64,000 nucleotides of DNA, from NCBI GenBank assembly GCA_964017155.1, contig OZ024857.1, positions 7,877,190-7,941,189 on the forward strand, written 5' to 3'. Made by a program: the position numbers and the translations under genes. Origin of the DNA: Oasisia sp. SBJ-2009 (Eukaryota > Annelida > Polychaeta > Sabellida > Siboglinidae). Below are positions 1 through 11,835 of this stretch, one piece after another; positions within the stretch are counted from its first letter, which is position 1; every line of letters starts with the position of its first letter. The notes under the pieces were generated by a model, which made no database searches, had not been told where the DNA came from, and was given only the letters and a program-made list of their open reading frames with translations.

Positions 1-60
1 ACCTTTGTACCAATACTTTTTGTGGGACGGAATATGTTTTCTTCCTACCACCCTCCCTCT

Positions 61-143
61 ATCTCTTTCTCCCTACATTCTTCGCTCCCTCTCACCATAT
101 CTCTCTGTCTCTCTCTGTCTCTCTGTCTCTGTCTCTGTCTCTG

Positions 144-218
<75 letters not shown>
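61..218. repeat. CT-rich tract followed by (TA)n microsatellite
   Basis: Directly visible low-complexity sequence: imperfect CTCT/CTGT repeats up to about 166, then an almost pure TA tract. Open frames across it are repeat artefacts. No gene is seen from 219 to 503. Confidence 0.95.
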
Positions 219-219
<1 letters not shown>

Positions 220-503
220 TAGGGGGCGCGACTCTGTTACAGACCCAAGTTACACAGCGCTGACTATTTTACTACATGGTGATTACATTTATATTGGTCG
301 GCACAATGTTCAGCATCAGGGTTGTGTCTAAAGTCCTCAAGATTGGTTGCAGTGATGTTCATGGTTGTGTGCCTTTTATTCGAGTCCTCATTATCCATAC
401 AAGTATCGCCAAGCCGGCCACTGGCCTTCAGTCATGGCGCCGCCATTGCACCGCTTCACTATAGCCGTGTGACCTGCTGAATTTACATTACGAACCGAAT
501 GCA

Positions 504-650
504 TTGCCTTCGAACCTCGAATTTGACATTCCTGAATTTACAAGCAATAAGAAGAAGCGTGGCTCGAGAGATGGAGTGAGGAATCGCCTCAAGAAGTCTG
601 GTTACAGACCGCCACTTCCCGCAATAACATTATCGAATGTGCGATCTATT
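504..650 (+). pseudogene. LINE endonuclease ORF, left piece (interrupted by CR1-like copy 1)
   Basis: The reading frame here gives a basic stretch followed by RPPLPAITLSNVRSI. This resembles the segment just before the apurinic-type endonuclease domain in many animal LINE ORFs. The frame is cut after NVRSI at 650, exactly where CR1-like copy 1 starts, and resumes in the same frame at 5439 with NKMNELSTLIVHDS. I infer one old LINE split by a later insertion. The rest of the LINE (RT and most of EN) is missing from the immediate flanks, so it was a fragment or has decayed. The LINE family is not identified with certainty. Confidence 0.65.
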
Positions 651-1421
651 TGGCGGGAAACTTGGTGGATGCAGATGTTTGAATTTGGTGGTGTATAAAA
701 GTTGAAAAACAAGCGGAAGTATTGATTGATAAGTATTATTTTTGTGCTAAGGTTATTCATAAGGGTGTACTAGACATATATTGAGTGGCAGTTTTGGTTA
801 AATTTAGTTAGTAAACAGTATTTTTGAACAAATTAGTATACGTGGGTGATAATAGGGTAATCTAGCCTTCGACAAATTGTAAACAAGACTGAGCAAAATC
901 TGTTTATTTGATATCGTATATAAGAGACAAAGCAATAAGCGTAACAACTATATGTGTAAGGTAACACTCTGAATAGGTATCATTGTTATTAAAAATAAAC
1001 AAGCTTTTTAGTAGGAATCCTTAGTTTGTGCAGACTATTATTTATAGTGGGTGAAATAGGGTAATCTAGCTTTCAACAAGATTGTAAACAAAATTTAGCA
1101 AATCTGATAAATTGATATGATATATAACAGATAAAGTGGTAAGCAAAACAGCTGCATACATAGGATAATTCTTTGATTCGGTGCCATTGTTATTAAAATT
1201 AAGCAAGTGTCTTAGCAGGAAGCCCTAGTCTGTTTATATAGGTAGTGTCCAAAGTATCCGCTAGGGAACGGTACCAGTACAGAATAAAATTATTGTTCAT
1301 GGTAGCATAGGTAGTAAGTTGTTTATAACACGTAGTGTGCTGCAGTTGCTGTACACAATAAACAAACAGTCTTTCTAAAGACTAAGTTGGTATAAACTAA
1401 GTTGATTTGATCAATCGTATT

Positions 1422-2495
1422 ATGGCACCTTCCAAGCGGCAAGTGAAGGCAAGGAGGCACTTGCTGTGTGATCACTGCCACAGCTTGGTGGATTTTGCCT
1501 TATCGGGGTGCGGAAAGTCTTGGTCAGAGACAACGGAGGAAGGGTTTACTTTCCAATGTTTAGGGTGTTGGAAAGTGGACTGTCTGACGGCAGAGCTAGC
1601 TAAGCTAACGGATCTTGTGAAGGGGATGGAGAGAGGAGGGAGGATGATAGCAAGGAAAACAAATGGAGAAAGAACAACAGAAAACATGCCATGCATGAAG
1701 GAGACAGTGGAGAAAGTGACAGTAGAGAAGGAGGGGGGGACAAGGGGACAGGAGATGATAGAAGTAGATACGAAAGGAGGAAAGACGAAGGGAAGAAAGG
1801 AACTGAGAGTAGATGTGACCAAACGGAAGTCAATAACAAGGAAGATGTCAGGAAGAAAAGAGACAGGAAAGAAAGGACCAACAGAGAAAGCGGCAGGGGG
1901 GAAAGTCAGCAACCAGGGAGATGCAAAACGGAGGAGCTACTCTGAAGCAGTGATCGAGGGTGCATTGAGAACAGAAAGGGTTTTTATGGGCGACTCAATT
2001 TTGCGAAAGACGGACAAGACGTTAAACAAAGGAGAAGATGTTGTTGTTTGTCTTCCGGGCGCTCGGATTGAGCATGTGACAGATAGGGTAGAGAACGTGT
2101 TGGGGCATGGCCAGGGAGGATCTATATTAGTACATGTAGGGACGAACAATGCAGACAGGGAGGGGACAACTAGAATAGTGCAAAGATACAGACAGTTGGT
2201 AGGGAAACTGAAGAAGACAAGAGTTGAACAGATCATTCTCTCAGGAATCTTGCCAGTAATCGGAGGAAGGGGAGCAACCTATAGAAACTGTAAGAGGATG
2301 GCAATCAATGCTCTGGTGGAGCAGATATGTGAAGGAGAAGGAGTTGGATTTGTAGATTTGTGGGGATACTTTGTTGGGAAGGAAGATATGTACATGAGAG
2401 ATGGCCTCCATCTAAGCGGAAAGGGCGCAGCAGTGTTCTCCGAGAACCTGCTTCAATCTATGGACAGAGGAACAGGTTGCAATTTTTTAAACTAG
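1422..2495 (+). CDS. CR1-like ORF1 protein: PHD-like zinc finger plus SGNH-type esterase
   Basis: 357 codons from the ATG at 1422. I chose this start over the in-frame ATG at 1407 because copy 2 begins at the equivalent codon. Residues 16-54 carry a Cys-rich finger (C16, C19, C30, C46, C49, C54), like the PHD-type finger reported for CR1-like ORF1. Residues 60-185 are a Lys/Arg/Glu/Thr-rich linker. From about residue 188 an SGNH hydrolase fold is readable: GDS with Ser192 as nucleophile, HVGTNN as the Gly/Asn block, and DGLHLS with Asp327 and His330. PHD plus esterase is an established ORF1 architecture of CR1-like elements. The esterase's role in retrotransposition is not settled; membrane or lipid interaction has been proposed. 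This ORF is intact, whereas copy 2's is frameshifted. Confidence 0.85.
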   Translation: MAPSKRQVKARRHLLCDHCHSLVDFALSGCGKSWSETTEEGFTFQCLGCWKVDCLTAELAKLTDLVKGMERGGRMIARKTNGERTTENMPCMKETVEKVTVEKEGGTRGQEMIEVDTKGGKTKGRKELRVDVTKRKSITRKMSGRKETGKKGPTEKAAGGKVSNQGDAKRRSYSEAVIEGALRTERVFMGDSILRKTDKTLNKGEDVVVCLPGARIEHVTDRVENVLGHGQGGSILVHVGTNNADREGTTRIVQRYRQLVGKLKKTRVEQIILSGILPVIGGRGATYRNCKRMAINALVEQICEGEGVGFVDLWGYFVGKEDMYMRDGLHLSGKGAAVFSENLLQSMDRGTGCNFLN

Positions 2496-5334
2496 TTTCG
2501 CAGGGGGGATACACAGAGAAGCCAAATACTAGAGGCATAGCTAAAGACAGCAAAAAGAAATCAGCAAAAAACAGCCTGGAAAGCCCTACGAAATTTGGTT
2601 ATAAATGTGTTTGTTTAAATGCAAGGAGCATAGTAAACAAAAGAAATGAACTAAACATTATGGTAGAAGATATTGACCCTCACATAATAGGTATAACTGA
2701 ATCTTGGGCCACCCCCGATATATCAGATGCCGAATTAGGAATGACAGGATATGTAATGTTTAGGAAAGATAGATTAGGAAGAAGGGGAGGCGGAGTTATT
2801 TTATATATTAAAGAATCCATCCAGGCTTACGAAATAAAATTAGAAAAAGAAGCAGAATGTGAAGCTGTCTGGTGTAACATAGTTACAGGAAACTCAACAT
2901 TAACTGTTGGGTTAGTTTATCGTAGTCCAAACATAAGCATAGAAGAGAATGAAAAAATGCACAACGCTATAAAAGAAGTGAGTAAACGGGACTGTATTAT
3001 TATGGGGGATTTTAACCATGGGCATATAAAGTGGACATCTCTACAGAGTCCTGGGAGAGAGGATCAAGAGTTTTTAAATTTAGTACAAGATAGTTTCCTT
3101 TTTCAACATGTGTTAGAACCAACCAGGGACAAGAACGTGTTGGACATAGTTTTGAGCTCACAGAAGGAATTTGTTGATAATGTCAATATATGTGAGCCAC
3201 TGGGATGTAGTGATCATAACCAGATACATTTTATCATCAAAGTAAAAGGAGAACGGAACAGAAAAATACGGTACAGGAAAAATTTTCACAAAGGAAGATA
3301 TAAGGACATGAGGGAATATTTAGCGAAGATAGACTGGAATAATACACTGAAGAATAAGACAGCAACAGAATGCTAGAATATCTTAAAGAGGGAAATTGAC
3401 TGCGTCGTTGACAAATTTGTCCCCTTGAAAAAACAGGGGAAAAGGTCAAAGAAGAAACACTTATCGAAGGAAGCCATTAGAAAAATCAAGTACAAGCAAA
3501 TGATGTGGAAGACATATAGACATACTGGAAGTGACGAAGACTATGCCATTTATAAAGAAGCACTTAATCAAGCTACAGCTGAAATTAGAAATTCGAAGAG
3601 AAGCTATGAACAAAAAATTGCTTTCAACATAAAACATGACAGCAAGAGTTTTTATGCGTATGTTCGAAGTAAACAGAAAGTTCAAGATAAGGTTGGGCCA
3701 CTAGAAGGTAGTGATGGAAACATAATAACGGAGGGATTCTTAATGGCAGAAAACCTAAATGAATACTTTAGTTCGGTGTTTACCAGGGAAGATATTAGTA
3801 CATTACCAGTACTAGAGACTAAGTTCGAAGGGAGAGAGTGTGACTATTTAGGACAACTAACTGTAACCCCAAAAATGGTAGCTATGAAAATAAGAGATAT
3901 GAAGGATAATAAATCACCAGGAGTGGATGGGATTCCTCCCAAATTACTACTGGAAATTGTAGAACAAATTAGCATACCACTTGCAACAGTGTTCAATTTG
4001 GCATTAGAGGAAGGAGTGGTTCCGGTAGAATGGAAAGAAGCAAGTCAGAGAACTATAGACCAGTGAGTTTAACATCGGTGATTTGTAAACTATTAGAAAG
4101 ACTAATTAAAGATCACTTGGTTGATTTTCTTGTTAAAAATAAATTGATAAACACATCTCAACATGGGTTTTTAAAAGCGAGGTCATGCTTAACAAATATG
4201 TTATGTTTTTTGGAAGATGTCACAAAGTGGGTAGATGAGGGATCACCAGTAGATATAATCTACTTAGATTTTAAAAAAGCCTTTGACAAAGTGCCACACC
4301 AAAGATTACTACTTAAACTAAAGGCCCATGGCATAGGAAATAGTATGATTAACTGGATAGAAAAATGGCTTATTGATAGAAGACTAAGAGTAGTAGTTGA
4401 TGGGGAGGTTTCAAATTGGAAATCTGTTTTGAGTGGAGTACCGCAAGGATCAGTATTGGGACCTATTTTATTCTTAATATATATCAATGATTTGGATGAT
4501 GACATAACAAGCAAGGTGTTGAAGTTTGCGGACGACACAAAAGTGTTTAGGAAAATAAAAAGTGATGCAGATAGACAGCTTTTACAAGATGATCTAAATA
4601 AGTTGATAGAATGGTCTGAGAAATGGCAAATGCTGTTTAACTTTGGAAAGTGTAAGTGCCTCCACACAGGACATGGGAATGAAAATGCACAATATACAAT
4701 GGGTGGTACTGTACTAAATACTACTGTAAAGGAAAAGGACTTAGGTTTAACCATTAGTGCTGACATGAAGGTATCAGAGCAGTGTGGAATTGCAGCAGCG
4801 AAGGCAAACCAAATTCTTGGATTAATTAGGCGAAATATAGTATACAAAGAAAAAGAACTAATAATACCGCTTTATAAAACAATAGTTAGGCCTCATTTAG
4901 AATATTGTATACAAGCATGGAGGCCATATCGCAAGAAGGATATTGATATGCTAGAAAGAGTACAAAGGAGAGCAACAAAAATGATACCAAAACTCAGGAA
5001 TATTAGTTATGAAATGCGTCTAAAAGAATGTGGTCTAACAACACTAGAAACCAGAAGATTGAGAGGAGATCAGATTGAGGTTTTTAAAATATTGAATGGG
5101 TATGAAAATATTGACAGAAATATTTTTTTCACGGTCAAGGAAGAGAGAAGGACTAGAGGACATGGAGTTGCATTAGCAAAGAAGCAGTGTAGACTAGATA
5201 TTAGAAAATTTTCATTTTCCCAAAGAATAGTAAACGAATGGAACAAATTATCAGCTGATTGTGTAGGTGCTAGAAGTGTTAATATGTTTAAAAATAAAAT
5301 TGACATATACCTAAGACGGGCGGGGTATACTTAG
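2360..5334 (+). pseudogene. CR1-like ORF2 (endonuclease + reverse transcriptase), two disabling lesions
   Basis: The frame is open from 2360, overlapping the end of ORF1. The endonuclease has CLNARS, GITESWA, GDFNHG and SDHNQ, the usual Asn, Glu, Asp/Asn and Ser-Asp-His sites. At 3374-3376 the frame meets TAG where copy 2 has TGG (Trp). The same frame continues immediately after it, so this is a single nonsense change. RT begins about 3425. At about 4050 a 37-bp deletion between two copies of AAGAAGCAA removes the IIPLFKKG segment and shifts the frame. RT then continues to 5334 with YLDFKKAFD, GVPQGSVLGP and a normal catalytic FADD. If both lesions were absent this would be one continuous polyprotein. 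Confidence 0.85.
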
Positions 5335-5433
5335 ATAGATAGGTTGGACTCTCGATAAGCCAAACGGCTTCCTTGTCCACCTGCCATCTAGAGTTGATTC
5401 TCTAGGTGGCAATCTTGTTAAATCTTGTTAAAT
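5335..5433 (+). other. CR1-like 3' UTR: hairpin and terminal 10-bp repeats
   Basis: After the ORF2 stop there is a short UTR in which CTAGAG pairs with CTCTAG and CCAC with GTGG, giving a stem-loop. It is followed by two copies of AATCTTGTTA. The same arrangement closes copy 2. In CR1-type elements such a 3' structure and repeat are the presumed recognition site for the element's own reverse transcriptase. Confidence 0.7.
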
Positions 5434-5438
5434 CTATT

Positions 5439-5634
5439 TGAAATAAAATGAATGAACTGTCGACCCTAATTGTGCACGATTCGGACTACCGACGAAGCAG
5501 CCTGCTATGCTTTGCCGAAACCTGGCTGTCAGAACAAACCACAGATGTTAGATTTGACGGTTACACCACGATACGTTTTGACAGAAATACGATTATGACC
5601 GACAAAAGCATTGGAGGTGCGTTCGCGCGAGGCG
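5439..5634 (+). pseudogene. LINE endonuclease ORF, right piece
   Basis: Continues the frame broken at 650: NKMNELSTL, then LLCFAETWLSEQTTD, a recognisable endonuclease block with the catalytic Glu in ETWL, then a GYTTIRFDRN segment. A TGA sits at 5439, where a sense codon is expected between NVRSI and NKMNEL; CGA to TGA by CpG decay is one explanation. Similarity ends at a GT microsatellite. It belongs to the same old LINE as 504-650. Confidence 0.65.
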
Positions 5635-5690
5635 TGCGTGCGTGCGTGTGTGTGTGTGTGTGTGTGTGCGTCTGTGTGTGCGGTGTATGC
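5635..5690. repeat. (GT)n microsatellite
   Basis: GCGTGCGT units grading into GT repeats, directly visible. Confidence 0.9.
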
Positions 5691-6280
5691 TCATCATTCA
5701 ACAGGTGAACATCTATAAAAACATGAATATAAGCCTAGTAATCACAAATTATACACTGTAAGCGTCGGCCGCTCGGTGTCAGGCAGAGAATATAACCACC
5801 GCAGTGGTTATGTTTACAACCACGTAATTACCTTCATCTGACGCCGGACGCCTCTCCTGTACACGGCAGGTGTGTCCCGCAATGTGGTTAACGAGTCTGT
5901 ACCTGGCTAGTTAGTTTTGCTCCTTAATCGGTTCGTCATAAACTATACGTTTTCTGCCTTCGTGAAACTGCCAGACAACGTGTGTGCTGTACTACGTTCT
6001 ACCCGTCGTGTCAGCTGACTGCTTCAACACTCGTACGGCTGTCAACTGTACATAGCCACCCGGAACACACAGGGCCTACCACACGAGAAATTCCAAAGTA
6101 CAAAATTAAATGTGTGTTCACTAGACGAACACCCCACGCACTCCGGCTTATCGTGACTCTGAACGACGCGATCTGTTGGGCCATGGTTATAATGACTCAC
6201 TAGGTCGGCTCGTGACGACGTAATTAGATAGCACTCACTCGGTTTTGTGTGTCCCCTTTAGCGAGCGGCTGCATGCTGTC
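5691..6280. other. No gene recognised
   Basis: Mixed-composition sequence with no recognisable protein. A perfect palindrome ATAACCAC-CGCA-GTGGTTAT lies near 5790-5812. An open frame at 5982-6203 shows no motif I recognise. Confidence 0.5.
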
Positions 6281-6775
<495 letters not shown>

Positions 6776-7930
6776 TATTGTTACTTTGTTTAACATAATA
6801 TAAAATTATCAACTTATAGGGTTTAGGTCAGTAGACAGTGCTGCAATGGAATTGAAGTCCACAACATAAGTAACGTTGCTTATTATAAGAGTAATTTCGG
6901 TAGTGTTTTTAACGTATTCAGTTCAAATATATGCCTATATATTCATGCTTGCATTTACTGAAAGGTTGATAGTTATCATATGTTAAAACAATGATTTTGG
7001 TATTTTACTGAACCACTGAACATGTTTTATACCCAGGTCCCAGGTTCATAATGGTTGTGGAACGTCTTGCATTAACACATCATACAGTATTCAAATTAAT
7101 GATACTGAAAATCTTACTAAAATGTCTTAAATAGTTTGTGTGTTATATATAATGTCATTATCAAAGAATAGAGATGAATGATTGCATCATACCATTGTCG
7201 CCTCGCAGATCTCTTTATTTACAATGTCAGCATCAGACAGGAGACGTCGCTTCCTGCTGACTCTTTATTTTTGTGAGCAGCTCAGCCTTCCGTTCTGACT
7301 TCCTGGTCACTGGTCACGACTGCACCCGCCTCCCATTTAAAACGATCAACAACGCCAGAGCACTTGGCCTGATCAGATTGTCACGCTTCACTGCACACTA
7401 CACCAACACGTTCTTGTCTATCTAGATCTAGACTAATTTGTGTTTTGAACGAGTCTACTTGTGATACCCACCATAGAAAAGTCGGTATTTAAGTCACAAA
7501 ACTGTGAAACGAACTTTTGGATTCTACAAGCCTTAAATGATTCCTCAGTTGTTGAAATATCATCACTAATTTTTCTTTACTTTTGACAGCGGAATTATAA
7601 ATAAACAAAGGATTTTATGTTATGCTGTTTATATAGTTATGTTGGCTATATATATTTGAATAGGGGCATGACTTGCCACAATCACTGAACATTTTGAGGT
7701 TAGCTTTTAGCCTAGTGTATGATTTCCCCATCCCATCTTTTGGCAAAGAAATTTTTTCTCCACTCAAATGGGAACAAATGGCAGTGTGAATATCATTGTT
7801 CCTAAATTTTGTTTTTATATTAACTGTTTTAAAAGAGCATAAACTGCCCCCCTTCAAGGGCACAAGCTTCGATTGGACTTTTAACGCCCTGAAAGGGCCC
7901 AATCCACCATATGGAAGAAGAAGAAGAATA
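6776..7930. other. No gene recognised
   Basis: AT-rich sequence with short open frames only. I see no motif, splice-supported exon or inverted repeat in it. Confidence 0.5.
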
Positions 7931-7979
7931 TGCAATTGTAAAATTATAATTGACAGCTATATTATGAAGTCGTATTAGA

Positions 7980-7983
<4 letters not shown>

Positions 7984-8055
<72 letters not shown>
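7984..8055. repeat. (AT)n microsatellite, expanded in unit A
   Basis: About 70 bp of AT lies between GATCTGTATA and CATATGGGACAT. Unit B has just TATACATATG at this point, so the tract expanded in A or contracted in B. Confidence 0.9.
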
Positions 8056-8056
<1 letters not shown>

Positions 8057-8794
8057 GACATGGCTGAACCCTAAGTAAGCCAAATGTCCGCGTGTTATGG
8101 TCGAAACGATACATCCAGGACCGGGGTATCGCGATACATACTCCACGGCATGGTACACAACATCCGTATCGCGATACACGATGGAGGTGGGCAAAACGAA
8201 GTATCCGGCAAAGCAGTATTCGCGCCAGTTTTTATGAAGCAATAAACGTCCAACGCAAACCACAAGTTTATGTGTACGGATAACATATGAACACCGTACA
8301 ACGTACAATACAACGTATATGTTATTCAAATGTGACCTATAAAATATACACATCCAATTCTGTGTTCAATTCTGCAGTTTGGACATTATAGTTGGAAGAC
8401 ACATGTAAGCAGAATCTGCATATCCGTTGACAAAAGATTGTCACATATATGAGTAATGCACGCAAATATTAACCCTAGTTTTACGTCACCTATACACTGC
8501 TGAACTTCATGCAGTACTGTAGCTTCAATTTTATAGTGCCTGCATTAATTGATAACATGACCCTGCATAAAATCACTTCACTTGTTGTATAGCATTGTTC
8601 CTTTCGTAAGGTATCACATATTGACACGTGATATCCGTCAGCAATCTCGTATTCAGCAACGTCAGTTTGTTTGACGTAATAGTTGTTGTTTGGTTATACG
8701 TGTTTCATATGCGCCTGCGCACACATCCACAGTCCACAAATACATCTTCTGGAAACGAAATCACGGATGAATGTAACTTCGATAACAACATAGA

Positions 8795-9280
8795 ATGGCT
8801 GCCGTTACATGGATCTACACACGCATGTTTCTGTGTTACTTGATTTTGTGCTTGCCCTTCGTATGGGTGGCTGTTTTCGTCTTCAGCCAATACAAAATCT
8901 TTACGGAAAAGCTTAGCTTAAGACGTTAGTGGCTCTCCGGAAGGGGGCCAGAGTTCCCACATCCAACTTTGTCGTGGTGATGCAACCACCGTTGCCCTAT
9001 CACGAGACAGGTATCGGATACAATGGCAACAGAAACTCGGCGTATGTCGCTATTGCCTCGCGACAGTTCAAGTCTCTGCTGGCCGTGCACAAGTTCAACG
9101 TCTTCGACCAGTTCAGTATTCTTCGACTTCAGAGGAACAAGACGTGTGTTTTGGGCACTACATGTGTCGTACGTTCAATGGGAAACACACCAGGGTTTAC
9201 GGAGGTGGTGGAATACACGTCGCAAAACTTATTATGGCTCATGTGTGTTGGTAGTCATTGTAGATTTCAGTACTGCTGAA
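8795..9280 (+). pseudogene. NXPE-like pseudogene (unit A), internally deleted
   Basis: Starts like the B copy with MAAVTWIYTRMFLCYL and a hydrophobic signal-anchor segment. After residue 43 (KLSLRR) it jumps to TAG and then to the C-terminal block (VALRKG, SNFVVVMQPPLPYHETG, FKSLLAVHKFNVFDQFSILRLQ). About 1.03 kb of coding sequence present in B is gone, apparently by a junction at a short TTAA-type match. A 2-bp deletion after ILRLQ (CAGAGG where B has CAGCAGG) shifts the remaining frame. It cannot encode a full NXPE-like protein and is best called a pseudogene. Confidence 0.8.
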
Positions 9281-9567
9281 ACGTCAAGTGGATGCCTATC
9301 GGTCCGTGTATATGCCGTCTTTTACTCGGTGAACATCATTATTACACATCTGGCACACATAGACCGTTCATTATTCCACAACCAATTGCTAATATTTGTA
9401 AATTCTTTGCCTTTCTCTTTGTCATCGAACATTATCTGTTGTAGTGCCTTGCTTTGTGTGAAACAAACGTATACTTCCATACATTTGTGTCCCTTCTTAT
9501 GTTACACTAAATGCTGCAAATAGTGTACTATTTACAATAGAGTTGACCATTGTATATATTATATTAT

Positions 9568-9880
<313 letters not shown>

Positions 9881-10261
9881 ATGTCATGGACTGCCATGAC
9901 GCTATTATGTTTATATATGTATTTTGCGAGTTAATTTCATTCACTGATTTGTGACTCCACCTGGTGATTACTGACCAGTGTTACTAAACAGTGACAGGAG
10001 ACGTCACCGCGGTTTGATCAGCGGGAAGATAGGGGGATGTGGGGACATTGGGAGAGCAAGCAATGAGCCGAACCACGAGGCTGTGTTTTCCGGAGAGAAA
10101 TAAGATTTTGCTGTGGTGAGTTGAATGTGTTAGATTGAAATTGTATAGAAACATATCACCCATGAGTGTAGTAGCATTTGAGTAATTAATGTTCCTTTAC
10201 AAATGTAGAAGGTGATCAAGAATCACATAGATTACTTGAGGTAGAGAGTACAGTAATTTAT

Positions 10262-10361
10262 CGGCAATGATCTCCTACTCCTGTTGGTTTGTCCAGGTTT
10301 GTGTGTTCTTTGAATCTCTGGCTGAGTGTTCTCTTAGTTTCTAACAGGAGATCATTGCCGG
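10262..10361. repeat. Inverted repeat, 18-bp arms
   Basis: CGGCAATGATCTCCT at 10,262 is answered by AGGAGATCATTGCCG ending at 10,361, with a loop of about 60 bp. It lies between the end of unit A and the possible Penelope-like fragment. Confidence 0.6.
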
Positions 10362-10364
10362 GCC

Positions 10365-10625
10365 ACAAGACACTCAGTATCCACGAAGAACACTAAAGTA
10401 CTGACCCGTGAATCCAACTGGCACAAGAGAAAAGTGAAGGAGGCCATATACATCGGACAGAGAGCCCCCTACCATGAACAGAGATCAGGGATACCATCTG
10501 CCTGCCATCTACAATCAAATCATCCCGACGAAGTCTGAGGCAACACACGTGACACAACTACGTGATCAAGCCCGTAGATGACAGGTCGAAACGTCGTACT
10601 CGCTTCGACAAATAAAGCTCCAAAG
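10365..10625 (+). pseudogene. Possible Penelope-like element fragment (GIY-YIG C-terminal tail)
   Basis: A frame from about 10,386 reads KNTKVLTRESNWHKRKVKEAIYIGQRAP. After a one-step frame change at about 10,475 it reads MNRDQGYHLPAIYNQII. The order TRE-x-NW-x3-KVKEAIYI, then NRDxGxxLPxIYNxII, is familiar to me from the C-terminal region of Penelope-like retroelement proteins with a GIY-YIG endonuclease. The GIY-YIG core itself is absent, so this is a 3' fragment. It is followed by GTCGAAACGTCG and AATAAAG. The assignment rests on recall of the motif and could be another element class that shares this tail. Confidence 0.55.
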
Positions 10626-11835
10626 TAAGTAAATCATACTTAAATAAACCATTCTTGGAGCCATGAACAATATATTTACTATAGTATTATTATTATTATT
10701 TACTATTATTATGTTGCATCGCTCTGATGTCCCGTTCCAATTCTCCCAATCGGCAATATTCTCCCTCCACTTAAAGGTACTCAATCCACTCGTTTGCTAA
10801 TCGCCAAACCGGTTCTTTTATTGCCAGATGTGTAATGTGTTAATAGTTTAACTAGTATGCACAGTCAGTAATTTTTTTTAATGCGTACTTGTCATTTTAT
10901 AATTGTATAACAAGAATCGCCGTTACACCGGGTATAACTGGCGAAACAATCAGCAGCTGCCGACGCCCTGTGCTTTTTGGGTCACGTGTTTTATGCGAGA
11001 TCGACTTACTACGGTACAATAACAAATCGCACGTGCTTTTGCGCGTCATGACTAAGATTGCAAGTCAAAGGCAGTGATTCTTCTATGAAGGTACGCATTA
11101 AGTGCATTAACGCAGTCAGCAACAAGAGCGAGTATTCGGGGGCTAATTCACTCTTGTGAACGTTGACTCGACGCGGATTCTCTAACTTGTAAGATTAGAA
11201 TAAATATAAGTCTGAGTGTCACTGACACTGTCACTGACAAGGCAAGCCAGTGGCAGTGTGAGTTGACAGTCATCATCGATATCGCTCAGCATTACAACCT
11301 GTGTTGATATGTACCGGTATTGTATTTGATTACGCAGGATCTTGTTAACAAACTTAGTAATTGCGAAAGTATATATCCAGAGAGAATAGATGACGAGAGG
11401 GACGAAATAAAAAATAAAATTGACATGGGGGACTGGTAATAGCTAGGCTCTTGTCGGTCGGGCAAGAAACGTTGTATTTTTAGGGGGCACATCCGTTATC
11501 TCGTGTAACAGAACGTCAAACGGAGAATTATATATTTCACAATTATAAAAAAGTTTTTTTGCGACTCACATTTCAGTACTATTACTGATTTTTTTTTATT
11601 TCTATTATATGATGTGCAAAATAATTTAAATTTTTATAACAGCGATGATTGATGGTGATGATTTTTTTCAATAAAAAAATAAACATGAAAATTAAATGTT
11701 AATACAGTAGGTGTACATTATATCATGCAAGTATTACATATAACATTCTTGCACTTGTCTCCATTCTAGTCAATGCCTGGCTGTAGTCTATGACTATGTA
11801 CCTGGTACCTTTCAACTCACACGTTCCACCTGTTT
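10626..11835. other. No gene recognised
   Basis: Contains a short TTA repeat near 10,685, and at about 10,765-10,800 a stretch whose reverse complement (GAGTGGATTGAGTACCTTTAA) partly recurs near 18,886. No coding signal is seen. Confidence 0.5.

Larger units (their letters stand above)
651..5433 (+). mobile_element. CR1-like non-LTR retrotransposon, copy 1, full length
   Basis: About 4.78 kb. It matches copy 2 (25,520-30,331) from the first bases (TGGCGGGAA) to the last, so both are probably full length. Order: about 770 bp 5' UTR, ORF1 (PHD-like finger plus SGNH esterase), ORF2 (endonuclease plus reverse transcriptase), short 3' UTR with a hairpin and two units of a 10-bp terminal repeat. 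A 3' end made of short tandem repeats rather than poly(A) is typical of the CR1 clade. The flanks carry CTATT at 646-650 and 5434-5438, a candidate 5-bp target-site duplication. ORF2 is broken by one nonsense codon and one 37-bp deletion, so the copy is not autonomous. Confidence 0.9.

Noticed and set aside
1472..2236. Minus-strand frames opposite CR1-like ORF1
   Set aside because: Antisense of the Lys/Glu/Arg-rich linker; no independent motif.
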